DNA from: Candidatus Fonsibacter lacus
GTDB taxonomy: Bacteria; Pseudomonadota; Alphaproteobacteria; Pelagibacterales; Pelagibacteraceae
Assembly: GCA_010021145.1 (NCBI GenBank)
Contig: RGRP01000012.1
Coordinates: forward strand, 1-14,162
Direction: 5' to 3'
DNA: 14,162 nt
This document shows positions 1 to 8,185 of the stretch, piece by piece. Every line of letters starts with the position of its first letter. Within the stretch, counting starts at the first letter, position 1. Below the pieces are notes generated by a model. That model did no database searches. It saw only the letters and a program-made list of their open reading frames with translations, and was not told the DNA's origin. The position numbers and the translations under genes were made by a program.

Positions 1-117
1 ATCTAAAGTTCCAGCATGACCTATTTTAATTTTTTTAAACTTATTCTTAATAATATTTAAACAATATGCTGAACTAAAGCCTTTGGGTTTGTTTAAATTT
101 ATCCAACCATTAATCAT
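1..117 (-). CDS. truB: tRNA pseudouridine(55) synthase TruB, N-terminal part (cut by window edge)
   Basis: TruB converts U55 of the T-loop of tRNAs to pseudouridine. Only the first 39 codons lie in the window. The translation starts MINGWINLNKPKGFSS and ends in GHAGTLD, which matches the family's GH(T/A)G(T/S)LD active-site motif; the last residue visible, Asp39, aligns with the catalytic aspartate. The NKPKG segment near residues 9-13 is also typical of TruB N-termini. The ATG at 115-117 lies inside the rbfA stop region (8-base overlap), so truB is probably translationally coupled to rbfA. It follows infB and rbfA as in the common nusA-infB-rbfA-truB order. The rest of the enzyme (catalytic domain and PUA-like domain) lies beyond the edge, so its integrity cannot be judged. 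Confidence 0.93.
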   Translation of the reverse strand, partial: MINGWINLNKPKGFSSAYCLNIIKNKFKKIKIGHAGTLD

Positions 118-487
118 TTTCGTGAGTCTTAATAATTAGTTTTTCAATTTTTTCTGCATAATCGAAAGACTCATCCAATACAAAATGAAGGTTTGGTAAA
201 AATTTATTTTTCCAATTACGTGACATTTCTTTTTTAATTAAGCCGCTGTGATTAATCAGAGATTGTAAAATAAACTCAGAATTTTTACCGCCCAGTGGCA
301 TTACGAACACTTTTGCATGTTTTAAATCTGGGCTCATTCTAACTTCTGAAACTGTAATCACTCGAGTGTTAATATTTGGCAAAGCTACTTCTTCTTTTAT
401 AAATAGATTTCCAAGTAACTGTTTTAACAGTTCGCCAACTCTTAATTGCCTTTGAGTAAAAGGCTGATCATTTAAATGAATGTTCAT
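110..487 (-). CDS. rbfA: 30S ribosome-binding factor A
   Basis: RbfA is a small KH-fold protein that binds the immature 30S subunit and helps 16S rRNA 5'-end maturation, notably in the cold. The 125-residue product has the usual family length. It shows the N-terminal helix (TQRQLRVGELLKQLL, about 11-25) and the family's central segment ITVSEVRMSPDLKHAKVFV (about 44-62), followed by helical and strand elements ending in an F-D-Y-A-E-K-I tail typical of RbfA. The ATG at 487 lies 6 bases after the infB stop and the 3' end overlaps truB by 8 bases, so it is an internal cistron of the nusA-infB-rbfA-truB unit. Nothing looks truncated. Identification rests on motif recognition and synteny. Confidence 0.93.
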   Translation of the reverse strand: MNIHLNDQPFTQRQLRVGELLKQLLGNLFIKEEVALPNINTRVITVSEVRMSPDLKHAKVFVMPLGGKNSEFILQSLINHSGLIKKEMSRNWKNKFLPNLHFVLDESFDYAEKIEKLIIKTHEND

Positions 488-493
488 GATTTT

Positions 494-2713
494 TTAATTA
501 ATAGTTCGTGCGCTTTGAACAACAGAAAATACTTCAATAATATCTTTTTCTTTAAAATCTAAGAAATCTTTAAAAGCAACTCCTCCTTCTAATCCTGCTT
601 TAATTTCTTTTACTTCATTTTTTTCTCTATAAAGAGATACAATTTTTCCTGTGTAAACAACGCTACCATCTCTAACAATTCTGACATCAGAATTATTAAC
701 AATAGAACCTTCAGTTACTTTAATACCTGCAACCTTTCCAGCTTTGGAAGATTTAAATACCTGCAGAATTTCACACTGTCCTAATATTTGTTCATTAATT
801 TCTGGCGCTAATAGACCTGAAAGAGCTTTAGTAATGTGCTCAATCGCTTCATAAATAATATTAAAATATAAAACATTAACCCCTAATTTTGTTGCAAGAT
901 CTTTTGCTTCTTTATTAGGTTTAATATTAAAGCCAATTAAAACTGCGTTAGAAGCTTTTGCTAAAGAAACATCTGTTTCCGTTATCGCACCAACAGATGA
1001 TAGAACAATAACAGGTTTAACTTCATCGTGTTGAATTTTTAATATCGCATTTGACAATGCTTCTGCAGATCCATGCACATCACTTTTAATAATAATTGAT
1101 AATTCTTTTTGTTTATTAACATCACCAAAAACATCATTTTTCTTAAGAAGGGCACTAGTTTTTTTAGATTTCCCTTGATCAATTCTATGTTCATTTATTT
1201 CTTTCGCTTTTGACTCGCTATCTAAAACTAAAAAATCATCTCCAGCCTCTGACACTCCTGTTAAACCAATAATCTCAACAGGCATTGAAGGAGTTGCTTC
1301 ATTAACAAGTTCGCCTCTAAAATTATTCATCGCTCTAATTTTTCCCCACTGTAAGCCACTCACAAAAAAATCTCCTCTTTTTAAAGTTCCTCTTGTAATT
1401 AAAATTGTAGATACTGGGCCTTTGCCTTTATCTAATTTTGACTCAATTACTATGCCTTGCGCTGGCACATTTGGGTTCGTTTTGTGATTTAAAATTTCAG
1501 CTTGTAAAATAATTGCTTCTTTTAATTTATCTAAATTCGTTTTCTTTAAAGCAGATATTTCAACACACTGAACATCGCCGCCTAATTCTTCAACAACAAG
1601 TTCATGCTCTAATAATTGGTTTCTAACTTTTTGTTTATCAACCCCGTGAATATCGCATTTATTAATTGCAACAATAATTGGAACTTTTGCAGCTTTTGCA
1701 TGCTGTATCGCCTCAATCGTTTGTGGTTTAATTCCATCGTTTGCGGCGACTACAAGAACAACAATATCTGTAATTTTAGATCCTCTAGCTCGCATTTCAG
1801 TAAAAGCCGCGTGACCTGGCGTGTCAATAAATGTCATCCACTTATTATTATCTGTAAATACTTGATAAGCGCCAATGTGCTGAGTAATTCCACCATGCTC
1901 TGTTGCAACAACATTTGTTTCACGCAATGCATCCAGTAATGAAGTTTTACCATGATCCACATGACCCATTACCGTTACAACGGGTGGTCTAGAAAAAGTA
2001 TCCTCTTCTTCTTTTGATTTTTTTAATTTTGATAATTCATCATCAATTTGATTGTCTTTTACAACTTTATGTCCAAATGAACCAACGATGTACTCTGCAG
2101 TATCTCGATCAATTGTATGATTGATTGTAACTTTTACATTCTTTTCAAATAAAAATTTAATAATAGCGCTTGCTTTTTCTGCCATTCTATTTGCAAGTTC
2201 TTGAATCGTAATTAAATTTGGAACAGAAATTTCTCTAGAAACTTTTTTTACTTCGACTGCAGAATCATCATTTTCTTGAACTAATTTTTTTTCTTTTTCT
2301 CTAGCCCTTTTAAAAGAGGCTAGACTTCTTGTCTTTTCATCTTCGTCAGCATCGGTAAGTGCTTTTGATAAGGTTAATTTGTATTCTCTTTTTTTACCGT
2401 GAGTTTTTTTAATTAATTTTTTACTATTATCTATTTCAAGTTCTTCTTGAATCTTCTTTCTTGCCCATTCTTGTGCTGATTTTTGTGCTTTGGCTGTATC
2501 CTCTTTTGTTAAAGTTTTTGCTTTTACAATATCTTCTGGGGCTGATGAAATTTTTGGTTTTTCGACAGATTGATTAATATCAATTGATCTATTTTTCTTT
2601 TTCTCAACTAATACTGACTTATTACCAGAGCCTTTGGCATAGCTTGAAATAGCTGCTGCTCCACCACTAAAGTTTTTTAATGTAAGTTTTTTCTTTTTGT
2701 CTTTAACGTCCAT
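494..2713 (-). CDS. infB: Translation initiation factor IF-2
   Basis: IF-2 is the GTPase that places fMet-tRNA on the 30S P site and promotes subunit joining. The 739-residue protein has a lysine/glutamate-rich, low-complexity N-terminal arm (about 1-160), an IF2_N-type segment (PNLITIQELANRM onward, about 165-215), then the GTPase domain: G1 GHVDHGKT (250-257), G2 region around GGITQHIGAY (274-283), G3 DTPGH (297-301), G4 NKCD (351-354) and G5 SAL (387-389). Domains II-III and the C-terminal initiator-tRNA-binding domain follow, including LKRGDFFVSGLQWGKIRAM, SDVHGSAEAL and FNIKPN segments. It is shorter than the roughly 890-residue E. coli IF2-1, the shortening being in the N-terminal arm. 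The ATG at 2713 lies 22 bases after the nusA stop; the ylxR gene often found between them is absent. Confidence 0.97.
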   Translation of the reverse strand: MDVKDKKKKLTLKNFSGGAAAISSYAKGSGNKSVLVEKKKNRSIDINQSVEKPKISSAPEDIVKAKTLTKEDTAKAQKSAQEWARKKIQEELEIDNSKKLIKKTHGKKREYKLTLSKALTDADEDEKTRSLASFKRAREKEKKLVQENDDSAVEVKKVSREISVPNLITIQELANRMAEKASAIIKFLFEKNVKVTINHTIDRDTAEYIVGSFGHKVVKDNQIDDELSKLKKSKEEEDTFSRPPVVTVMGHVDHGKTSLLDALRETNVVATEHGGITQHIGAYQVFTDNNKWMTFIDTPGHAAFTEMRARGSKITDIVVLVVAANDGIKPQTIEAIQHAKAAKVPIIVAINKCDIHGVDKQKVRNQLLEHELVVEELGGDVQCVEISALKKTNLDKLKEAIILQAEILNHKTNPNVPAQGIVIESKLDKGKGPVSTILITRGTLKRGDFFVSGLQWGKIRAMNNFRGELVNEATPSMPVEIIGLTGVSEAGDDFLVLDSESKAKEINEHRIDQGKSKKTSALLKKNDVFGDVNKQKELSIIIKSDVHGSAEALSNAILKIQHDEVKPVIVLSSVGAITETDVSLAKASNAVLIGFNIKPNKEAKDLATKLGVNVLYFNIIYEAIEHITKALSGLLAPEINEQILGQCEILQVFKSSKAGKVAGIKVTEGSIVNNSDVRIVRDGSVVYTGKIVSLYREKNEVKEIKAGLEGGVAFKDFLDFKEKDIIEVFSVVQSARTIN

Positions 2714-2735
2714 GTTTTTTCTAAAAGCGAGTTTA

Positions 2736-4280
2736 TTATTTATTAAAAACTTTTTCTCTAGCGCTCATAATCAGGCGCTCAGCCTCAGCTCTTATGATAT
2801 CGAAATTCTGCAGGATTCCCTCAAATTCTACTCGTTTTCCCTTAACTTCATCGTAACCACCTAAGATTTCATCAACAGATAGATCTGCAAAATCTGCTAA
2901 AGTTTTAATATTTTTTTCACCTAAAGTAAGTAGCATTCCAAGGGATAGACCTGGATGATTCATTAGATCTTCCTGAATGCCTAACTCTTTTACTCGATTA
3001 GATATTTCTTTAGATTCTGTTTCTAAATATTCTTTTGCTCTTTCTTTTAATTCTTTTGCTGTCTCTGCATCAAAACCATCAATTTTGGTAATCTCTTCTA
3101 AAGGCGCTCCATCGATTTCTTTGATAGAAGAAAATCCTTCTAACACTAAAAGCTGAGCCATCATTTCATCAATTTCTAAACTTTCAATAAATCGTTTTGT
3201 TTTAATTTTAAATTCTGATTGTCTTTTTTCTGTCTCTTCTTGATCTGTTAAAATATCAATTTCATAATTCATTAACTTAGAAGCCAGTCTTACGTTTTGT
3301 CCTCTTCTACCAATCGCTTTGCTAAGATTGTTTTCATCAATTACAACTTCAATTCTTTTTGAAGCTTCATCTAAAACCACTTTTTGAACTTCAGCTGGTG
3401 CTAATGCATTGATGACAAGAGTTGCTGGATCCTCTGACCAGTGAATGATGTCAATTTTTTCACCTTGTAATTCATTCACCACTGCTTGCACTCTGCTTCC
3501 TCTCATACCAACGCAAGCTCCCACTGGATCTATAGATTTATCTTTTGACGTAACACAAATTTTTGCTCTACTTCCAGGATCTCTTGCAACTGATTTAATT
3601 TCAATTGTTCCCTCATAAATTTCTGGCACCTCAAGTTTAAATAGTTTTGCCATAAACTGAGGATGTGCTCTTGATAAAAATATTTGTGGGCCTTTTGCTT
3701 CTCTTTTAACTTCATAACAATAAGCTTTAACTCGATCACCTACTTTTATGTTTTCTCTTGGGATTAACTCGTCTCTTTTAATAATTGATTCTGCTTTTTG
3801 TAAATCAACAATGATATTTCCAAATTCTATTCTCTTAACAATTCCGCTAAGAACTTCACCAATTTTATCTTTAAATTCGTTATATTGTTTTTCTCTTTCC
3901 GCATCTCTTACTTTTTGAGTAATAACTTGTTTTGCGGCTTGAGCGGCAATTCTACCAAAATCAATTGGTGGTAGCGGTTCTAAAATTTCTTGATCAAGAG
4001 CGATATCGCTTTTGATTTTTTTAGCTTCTTTTAAACTAATTTCGTTTTGACTATTGGCTGGATTTTCTACAACTTTTAATTTTCTGCCTAATTCAATTTG
4101 ACCATTCGCTCTATTAATAGAAACGTAAATATTATTTTCTTGTCCATAACGAGTTCGTGCAGCTTTCTCGATCGCCTCTTCCATAGAAGTAAGGACAAGT
4201 TCTTTATCGATTGATTTTTCATTTGCTACAGCGTCAACTATCCTAATCAGTTCAACTGTATCGACTCTATTATTTAACAT
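2736..4280 (-). CDS. nusA: Transcription termination/antitermination factor NusA
   Basis: NusA binds RNA polymerase and nascent RNA, increases pausing, stimulates intrinsic termination and takes part in antitermination on rRNA operons. The 514-residue product has the full layout: N-terminal RNAP-binding domain (1 to about 130), S1 domain (about 138-203), KH1 with VGMRGSRVQ (257-265), KH2 with KAIGRRGQNVRLA (321-333) and two C-terminal helix-hairpin-helix/acidic-repeat units (about 365-420 and 435-505). Two C-terminal repeats resemble the E. coli rather than the short Gram-positive form. The ATG at 4280 is preceded by an AGGAA ribosome-binding site (4290-4294, spacer 9). It heads the nusA-infB-rbfA-truB unit. 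Directly upstream lies an intrinsic terminator instead of rimP, which may make nusA expression depend on readthrough; that is an inference. Confidence 0.97.
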   Translation of the reverse strand: MLNNRVDTVELIRIVDAVANEKSIDKELVLTSMEEAIEKAARTRYGQENNIYVSINRANGQIELGRKLKVVENPANSQNEISLKEAKKIKSDIALDQEILEPLPPIDFGRIAAQAAKQVITQKVRDAEREKQYNEFKDKIGEVLSGIVKRIEFGNIIVDLQKAESIIKRDELIPRENIKVGDRVKAYCYEVKREAKGPQIFLSRAHPQFMAKLFKLEVPEIYEGTIEIKSVARDPGSRAKICVTSKDKSIDPVGACVGMRGSRVQAVVNELQGEKIDIIHWSEDPATLVINALAPAEVQKVVLDEASKRIEVVIDENNLSKAIGRRGQNVRLASKLMNYEIDILTDQEETEKRQSEFKIKTKRFIESLEIDEMMAQLLVLEGFSSIKEIDGAPLEEITKIDGFDAETAKELKERAKEYLETESKEISNRVKELGIQEDLMNHPGLSLGMLLTLGEKNIKTLADFADLSVDEILGGYDEVKGKRVEFEGILQNFDIIRAEAERLIMSAREKVFNK

Positions 4281-4289
4281 TGGTTTTGT

Positions 4290-4294
4290 TTCCT
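4290..4294 (-). promoter_or_regulatory. Ribosome-binding site of nusA
   Basis: The minus strand reads AGGAA followed by nine bases and the nusA ATG. This is among the clearest Shine-Dalgarno sequences in the window, where most genes start inside or next to the preceding gene. It begins only three bases downstream of the T-tract of the intrinsic terminator, so an RNA ending at the terminator would stop just before it. Confidence 0.7.
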
Positions 4295-4296
4295 GT

Positions 4297-4321
4297 AAAA
4301 AAAAATGGGCCTAAGCCCATT
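4297..4321 (-). terminator. Intrinsic terminator after trmB, immediately before nusA
   Basis: On the minus strand the sequence reads AATGGGC-TTAG-GCCCATT followed directly by a run of T: a perfect 7-bp stem (arms 4304-4310 and 4315-4321), a tetraloop and a T-tract of nine counting the last two stem bases (4297-4305). This is the best Rho-independent terminator shape in the window and, with four consecutive G-C pairs, stands out in such AT-rich DNA. The opposite strand has no T-tract, so it acts in the minus direction. It closes the miaB-to-trmB unit, and its T-tract ends 16 bases before the nusA start codon. It could equally be an attenuator in the nusA leader. Confidence 0.85.
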
Positions 4322-4347
4322 CTGTACTTTCAATAATTTCCCTTAAT

Positions 4348-5013
4348 CTATGCTACATTTTTTAACTTATCAAGATTTAAAAAATAAATATCTTTTTTTA
4401 ATTTATTGGCTTTATTTGAGTATTTTGTATCGACTATAGGATGTTTGTTAGTCAAACTATATTCAAAAGCATCTGTTTTTTTCTTTAACAAAGAAATCTC
4501 TTTTACCACATAATTAAAATAATCCTGATCATCCGTTATAAAAATTAATGTAGATTTAATTTTCATTTTTTTTAAAATTTTTTCTAAAAATAAATAATTT
4601 AATAATCTTCTTTTTTTTTGCCTATTCTTCATCCATGGATCTGGAAATAAAACAAAAACTTTTGAAAAAAAATTATCTAAAAAACTATCTATAACTTTTT
4701 GTACCGGTATATCTAAGATTGAAATATTATTTAAATTTAATTCTTTGGCTTTTTGTACAACATTAGCAACGCCATTAATAAAAGGATCCACTCCAATAAA
4801 ATGATCTTTTAAATAAGTACTTGCCTGAAATAATAAATTTTCACCTAATCCAAATCCTATTTCTAAAACAAAATCTTTATTTTTAACTAATTTAATTTCT
4901 TCAAAATTAACTAGAAAATCTTTTTTATGATTATCATAAAAAAACTTTTTACTTTTGGATAAAGCTCTTGATTTTGATCTTCCAAAAAAAATCTTTTTCT
5001 TGTCCTCAATCAA
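4348..5013 (-). CDS. trmB: tRNA (guanine-N7-)-methyltransferase TrmB
   Basis: TrmB uses SAM to form m7G at position 46 of the tRNA variable loop. The 221-residue product has the FFGR...ALSKSK N-terminal basic segment (9-22), the SAM-binding loop EIGFGLGE (51-58), the GVDPFINGV acidic-loop region (74-82), the family signature FPDPWMKNRQKKRR (123-136; usually FPDPWPKKRHxKRR) and TDD (160-162), with a late DTKYSNKA motif (195-202). Length is normal. The start is TTG at 5013: the codon frame is open upstream only to 5040 and contains no ATG, while homology to TrmB begins right after this TTG. The TTG lies one base after the metK stop (TAA-A-TTG), implying translational coupling. It is the last gene before the terminator. 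Confidence 0.93.
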   Translation of the reverse strand: MIEDKKKIFFGRSKSRALSKSKKFFYDNHKKDFLVNFEEIKLVKNKDFVLEIGFGLGENLLFQASTYLKDHFIGVDPFINGVANVVQKAKELNLNNISILDIPVQKVIDSFLDNFFSKVFVLFPDPWMKNRQKKRRLLNYLFLEKILKKMKIKSTLIFITDDQDYFNYVVKEISLLKKKTDAFEYSLTNKHPIVDTKYSNKANKLKKDIYFLNLDKLKNVA

Positions 5014-5014
5014 T

Positions 5015-6178
5015 TTATACTTTGGATTGAAAATATTTAATTAAATCTGTTTTTTCCCAACTAAAAGAACCATTATCTTCTGGGTGTCTACCAAAATGAC
5101 CATAAGCTGCAGTTTTTTGATAAATCGGTTTGTTAAGTTTTAATAACTCACGAATCCCTCTCGGACTTAAATTAAAATTCTTAGAAATAATTTCTTCAAT
5201 TTTTTTTGATTTATTATCTGCTCCGTCAAATAGATCGATGTAAATTGAAAGCGGTTGCGAAACACCAATTGCATAAGATAATTGAATTAAACATTTTTCT
5301 GAAACTCCAGCTGCTACAATATTTTTTGCAAGATACCTTGCAACATAAGCCGCTGATCGATCTACTTTTGTTGGGTCTTTTCCTGAAAAGGCTCCGCCGC
5401 CATGTGGTGCTGCACCACCATAAGTATCAACGATAATTTTTCGACCTGTTAATCCTGTGTCTCCATCAGGTCCGCCAATCACAAATCTGCCTGTTGGGTT
5501 TACATAAAAATGTTTCTCATCACACATCCAGCCTTTTGGGATAACTGATAAAACGTAAGGACGAACGATCTCTTTTACTTTTTCCTGATCAACACTTTCA
5601 TCGTGTTGCGTTGAAACAACGATTGAAGAAATTCCTTTCGGTTTTCCTTTCTCATAAATAACTGAAAATTGACTTTTTGAATCAGGTCTTAAAAATTTTT
5701 CTTTCCCGGATTTTCTTGCCTCTGACATTAATTGCAAAACTTTGTGAGAATAACTTATGGGTGCTGGCATAAGATCTTTTGTTTCATTACAAGCGTAACC
5801 AAACATAATTCCTTGATCACCGGCTCCTTCATCTTTGTTGCCGGCCGAGTCAACCCCTACCGCTATGTCTTGTGATTGACTATGAAGATAGTTATTAAAT
5901 TTTAAATTTTTCCAATGAAAACCTTCTTGTTCATAACCAATATCTTTTACTCGAGATCTAATTAATTTCTCAATTTCATCACTCTTTATTTCAGGACCCC
6001 TTACCTCACCAGCAATCACTACAGTATTAGTAGTAACTAAAGTCTCGCAGGCAACTCTACTTTCCGGAAATTTAGATAAATATAAATCAAGAACCGAGTC
6101 CGATATGATATCGCATACTTTATCGGGATGCCCCTCTGATACCGATTCACTTGTAAATATGTAATCTTGTTTAGCCAT
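5015..6178 (-). CDS. metK: S-adenosylmethionine synthetase (methionine adenosyltransferase)
   Basis: MetK makes SAM from methionine and ATP in the cytoplasm. The 387-residue product matches the family length (about 380-390) and has the hallmark motifs: GHPDK (16-20) near the N-terminus, the ATP-binding hexapeptide region GAGDQGIMFGYA (118-129) and the P-loop-like GGGAFSGKD (260-268). FVIGGPDGDTGLTGRKI (232-248) is also diagnostic. The ATG at 6178 overlaps the end of lnt by 8 bases, and trmB follows one base after the stop, so metK is an internal cistron. There is no leader that could hold a SAM riboswitch directly upstream; any SAM-responsive control must act elsewhere. Two SAM users, MiaB and TrmB, are encoded in the same run. 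The protein appears intact. Confidence 0.98.
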   Translation of the reverse strand: MAKQDYIFTSESVSEGHPDKVCDIISDSVLDLYLSKFPESRVACETLVTTNTVVIAGEVRGPEIKSDEIEKLIRSRVKDIGYEQEGFHWKNLKFNNYLHSQSQDIAVGVDSAGNKDEGAGDQGIMFGYACNETKDLMPAPISYSHKVLQLMSEARKSGKEKFLRPDSKSQFSVIYEKGKPKGISSIVVSTQHDESVDQEKVKEIVRPYVLSVIPKGWMCDEKHFYVNPTGRFVIGGPDGDTGLTGRKIIVDTYGGAAPHGGGAFSGKDPTKVDRSAAYVARYLAKNIVAAGVSEKCLIQLSYAIGVSQPLSIYIDLFDGADNKSKKIEEIISKNFNLSPRGIRELLKLNKPIYQKTAAYGHFGRHPEDNGSFSWEKTDLIKYFQSKV

Positions 6179-7709
6179 TCTTATTTAATTTTCTAAGAGC
6201 AATAACGAATATAATACTTAAGAAGATTGTAAAATAAAAAATGTAGTTTTCTAATAAAGAAAACAAGGTTTTTTCTTTTAAAAAGAATAATTTTAAATCA
6301 ATAAACCCAGATTTGTTTAATTCTAAAAAATTCATAATTTTTCCATTTGGAGAAATATAAGCTGACATGCCTGTATTTGTAGATCTTACAATTGGAACGC
6401 CTTGCTCAACTGCTCTAAAAACTGCTTGGGTTAAGTGTTGATAAGGACCAATTGAATCTCCAAACCAACCATCCTCTGAAATATTTATTATAAAATTGTA
6501 ATCTTTAGAGTTAAGCTTCAGATCTCCAGAATAAATTATTTCATAACAAAGTAATGGTAAGAAAGATAAATTGTTAAATATTTTAATCTCTTTTCTCTCA
6601 TTTCCTGAAGAGAAAGAACTATATCCAAATGTAATTTTTTTTAATCCCCACTTTATTAATAAATTCTCAAAAGGAATAAATTCTCCAAATGGGACAAGTT
6701 TGATCTTATTATAAACGCTAACAACTTCAGCATTATTATTAAGTACTACTAAGGAATTATAAAAATTAATTTTATTACCTGAAATACTTGGATTAGTTAC
6801 ACCAACAACAACTAAATGATTATTAGAAAAATTTTTATTAAAATATTGTTTATATTTGTATAAATCTTTAGGATTAGTTTGCTGGATCATTCCCTCCGGC
6901 CAAACAATTAAAGTTTTTTCATCTTTATTAGCTTTACTAAGATTAATTAAAGAAATTAGATTTCTATTCTCATTTTCAGCGCCCCAAGTTTTTGCGATAT
7001 CAATATTTGGCTGAACTATTTTTACTTTAACATCGTTATACTGATTAAACTCAGAATTTTTTATTATAATTTTCCCCGATAAATAATTAGAAATTAAAAC
7101 GACAAGCAAGAAAGCAGAGTGAATTAGTATTTTCTTAAACTGCACAGGCCACAAAGAATTGAAGTAAATTGAAAAGATAAGAATGCTAAAAAAATTAAAA
7201 GTATATGTGCCAATAAATTTTAATATTTGAATGCTCTCAAGTGAAAAACTCCATGAATAAGAAATTAAATTCCAAGAAAATCCGGTGAATAATATACCTC
7301 GTAAATATTCAAATACGGATAGCGAAACAGAAAATATTAATAAAAAAACGTAATCTTTTTTTATCAAAGAATGAATTGTAAGAACGGCGGCTCCATAGAA
7401 GATGGCAAGTAAAATAGGCAAACCTAATATGGCAAAGGGAATTAGAAAAGTTAACTGCTTATCAAAAGTTAATGAGTGAGATACCCAATAAAGACTACTT
7501 GCAAAATATCCATATCCAAAAGCAAAACCTAAAAAAAAGAAGTTAGATAATTTTGTTTTTTTTTCTTTGAATAAAATTATTAGATACAAAAACAAAGAGT
7601 AAGTAATAAAATTTATAAAGATAAAATTGTAAGGAGGTAAAGAAAAACTAGTTAAAGAACCTAATAATAATAAAAAAAAATAACTAAAAAAAATATTTTT
7701 TTTTGACAT
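6171..7709 (-). CDS. lnt: Apolipoprotein N-acyltransferase
   Basis: Lnt N-acylates the diacylglyceryl-cysteine of lipoproteins in the inner membrane, the last step of lipoprotein maturation. The 512-residue protein has an N-terminal half of very hydrophobic helices (about 5-210), then a periplasmic nitrilase-like domain (about 228-470) and a C-terminal membrane helix (about 487-505). The Glu-Lys-Cys triad is visible: E272 in VWPEGM, K335 in YNKIKLVPFGE and C388 in LLCYE; GDSIGPYQHLTQAVFRAVE (417-435) is also typical. The ATG at 7709 follows ybeY by 8 bases and the 3' end overlaps metK by 8. The corC/hlyC-type gene that often lies between ybeY and lnt is absent. The start region is rich in A and T homopolymers, but the frame is intact. 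Confidence 0.95.
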   Translation of the reverse strand: MSKKNIFFSYFFLLLLGSLTSFSLPPYNFIFINFITYSLFLYLIILFKEKKTKLSNFFFLGFAFGYGYFASSLYWVSHSLTFDKQLTFLIPFAILGLPILLAIFYGAAVLTIHSLIKKDYVFLLIFSVSLSVFEYLRGILFTGFSWNLISYSWSFSLESIQILKFIGTYTFNFFSILIFSIYFNSLWPVQFKKILIHSAFLLVVLISNYLSGKIIIKNSEFNQYNDVKVKIVQPNIDIAKTWGAENENRNLISLINLSKANKDEKTLIVWPEGMIQQTNPKDLYKYKQYFNKNFSNNHLVVVGVTNPSISGNKINFYNSLVVLNNNAEVVSVYNKIKLVPFGEFIPFENLLIKWGLKKITFGYSSFSSGNERKEIKIFNNLSFLPLLCYEIIYSGDLKLNSKDYNFIINISEDGWFGDSIGPYQHLTQAVFRAVEQGVPIVRSTNTGMSAYISPNGKIMNFLELNKSGFIDLKLFFLKEKTLFSLLENYIFYFTIFLSIIFVIALRKLNKNG

Positions 7710-7717
7710 CTTAATTT

Positions 7718-8185
7718 TTAAATATTTCTAATAATTTTTTGCTCTAATAAATTCATTTTTTTATATTTTTTAAATGAATCATGCTCATAACCAATAAGAT
7801 GCAAAACTCCATGAACTAACATTTTTTTAAAATAATCATCAAAACTTATATTCTGTTTTTTAGTAATCGACTCTATATATTGATAACTTAATGCTATATC
7901 CCCAAGATAAACTTTTTTCTTTGACTTAAGTCCTTTCTTAAAAAAATTTTTCTCCTCAGCAGGAAAAGATAAAACATCAGTATCTTTATTAATCTTTCTA
8001 AATTTTTTATTAAGATACTTCATATTTTTTGCACCTGTTAAAAGAATAGATATTTCAAAGATAATCGCTCGAGATGAAAAAATAGATGATAGAATTTTTT
8101 CAATAATTTTTTTTAGAAACAAATTTAATTTGGGATATCTAGATTTCCAGTTCTTATGTTCGATAACTAAATTAACTTTTACCAT
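7718..8185 (-). CDS. ybeY: Endoribonuclease / rRNA maturation factor YbeY
   Basis: YbeY is a zinc-dependent RNase involved in 16S rRNA 3'-end processing and 70S quality control. The zinc motif H-x3-H-x5-H appears as HGVLHLIGYEH (residues 125-135 from the chosen start), with the conserved DTDVLSFP (69-76) and LGDIALS (94-100) motifs before it. I choose the ATG at 8185 (155 residues) because the family begins close to the NLVIEHKNWKS segment and an AGAG stretch lies about five bases upstream. An in-frame ATG at 8212 would add nine lysine-rich residues. The chosen start overlaps the 3' end of phoH by 14 bases. The adjacency phoH-ybeY is one of the best conserved in proteobacteria and supports the call. 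Confidence 0.93.
   Translation of the reverse strand: MVKVNLVIEHKNWKSRYPKLNLFLKKIIEKILSSIFSSRAIIFEISILLTGAKNMKYLNKKFRKINKDTDVLSFPAEEKNFFKKGLKSKKKVYLGDIALSYQYIESITKKQNISFDDYFKKMLVHGVLHLIGYEHDSFKKYKKMNLLEQKIIRNI

Noticed and set aside
1616..1939. Plus-strand open frame of 107 codons inside infB
   Set aside because: It is antisense to the conserved IF2 GTPase domain, has a low-complexity Asn/Cys-rich translation and resembles no protein family.
3530..3739. Second minus-strand frame within nusA
   Set aside because: It overlaps the well-conserved S1/KH region of nusA in another frame; AT-rich codon composition explains the chance opening.
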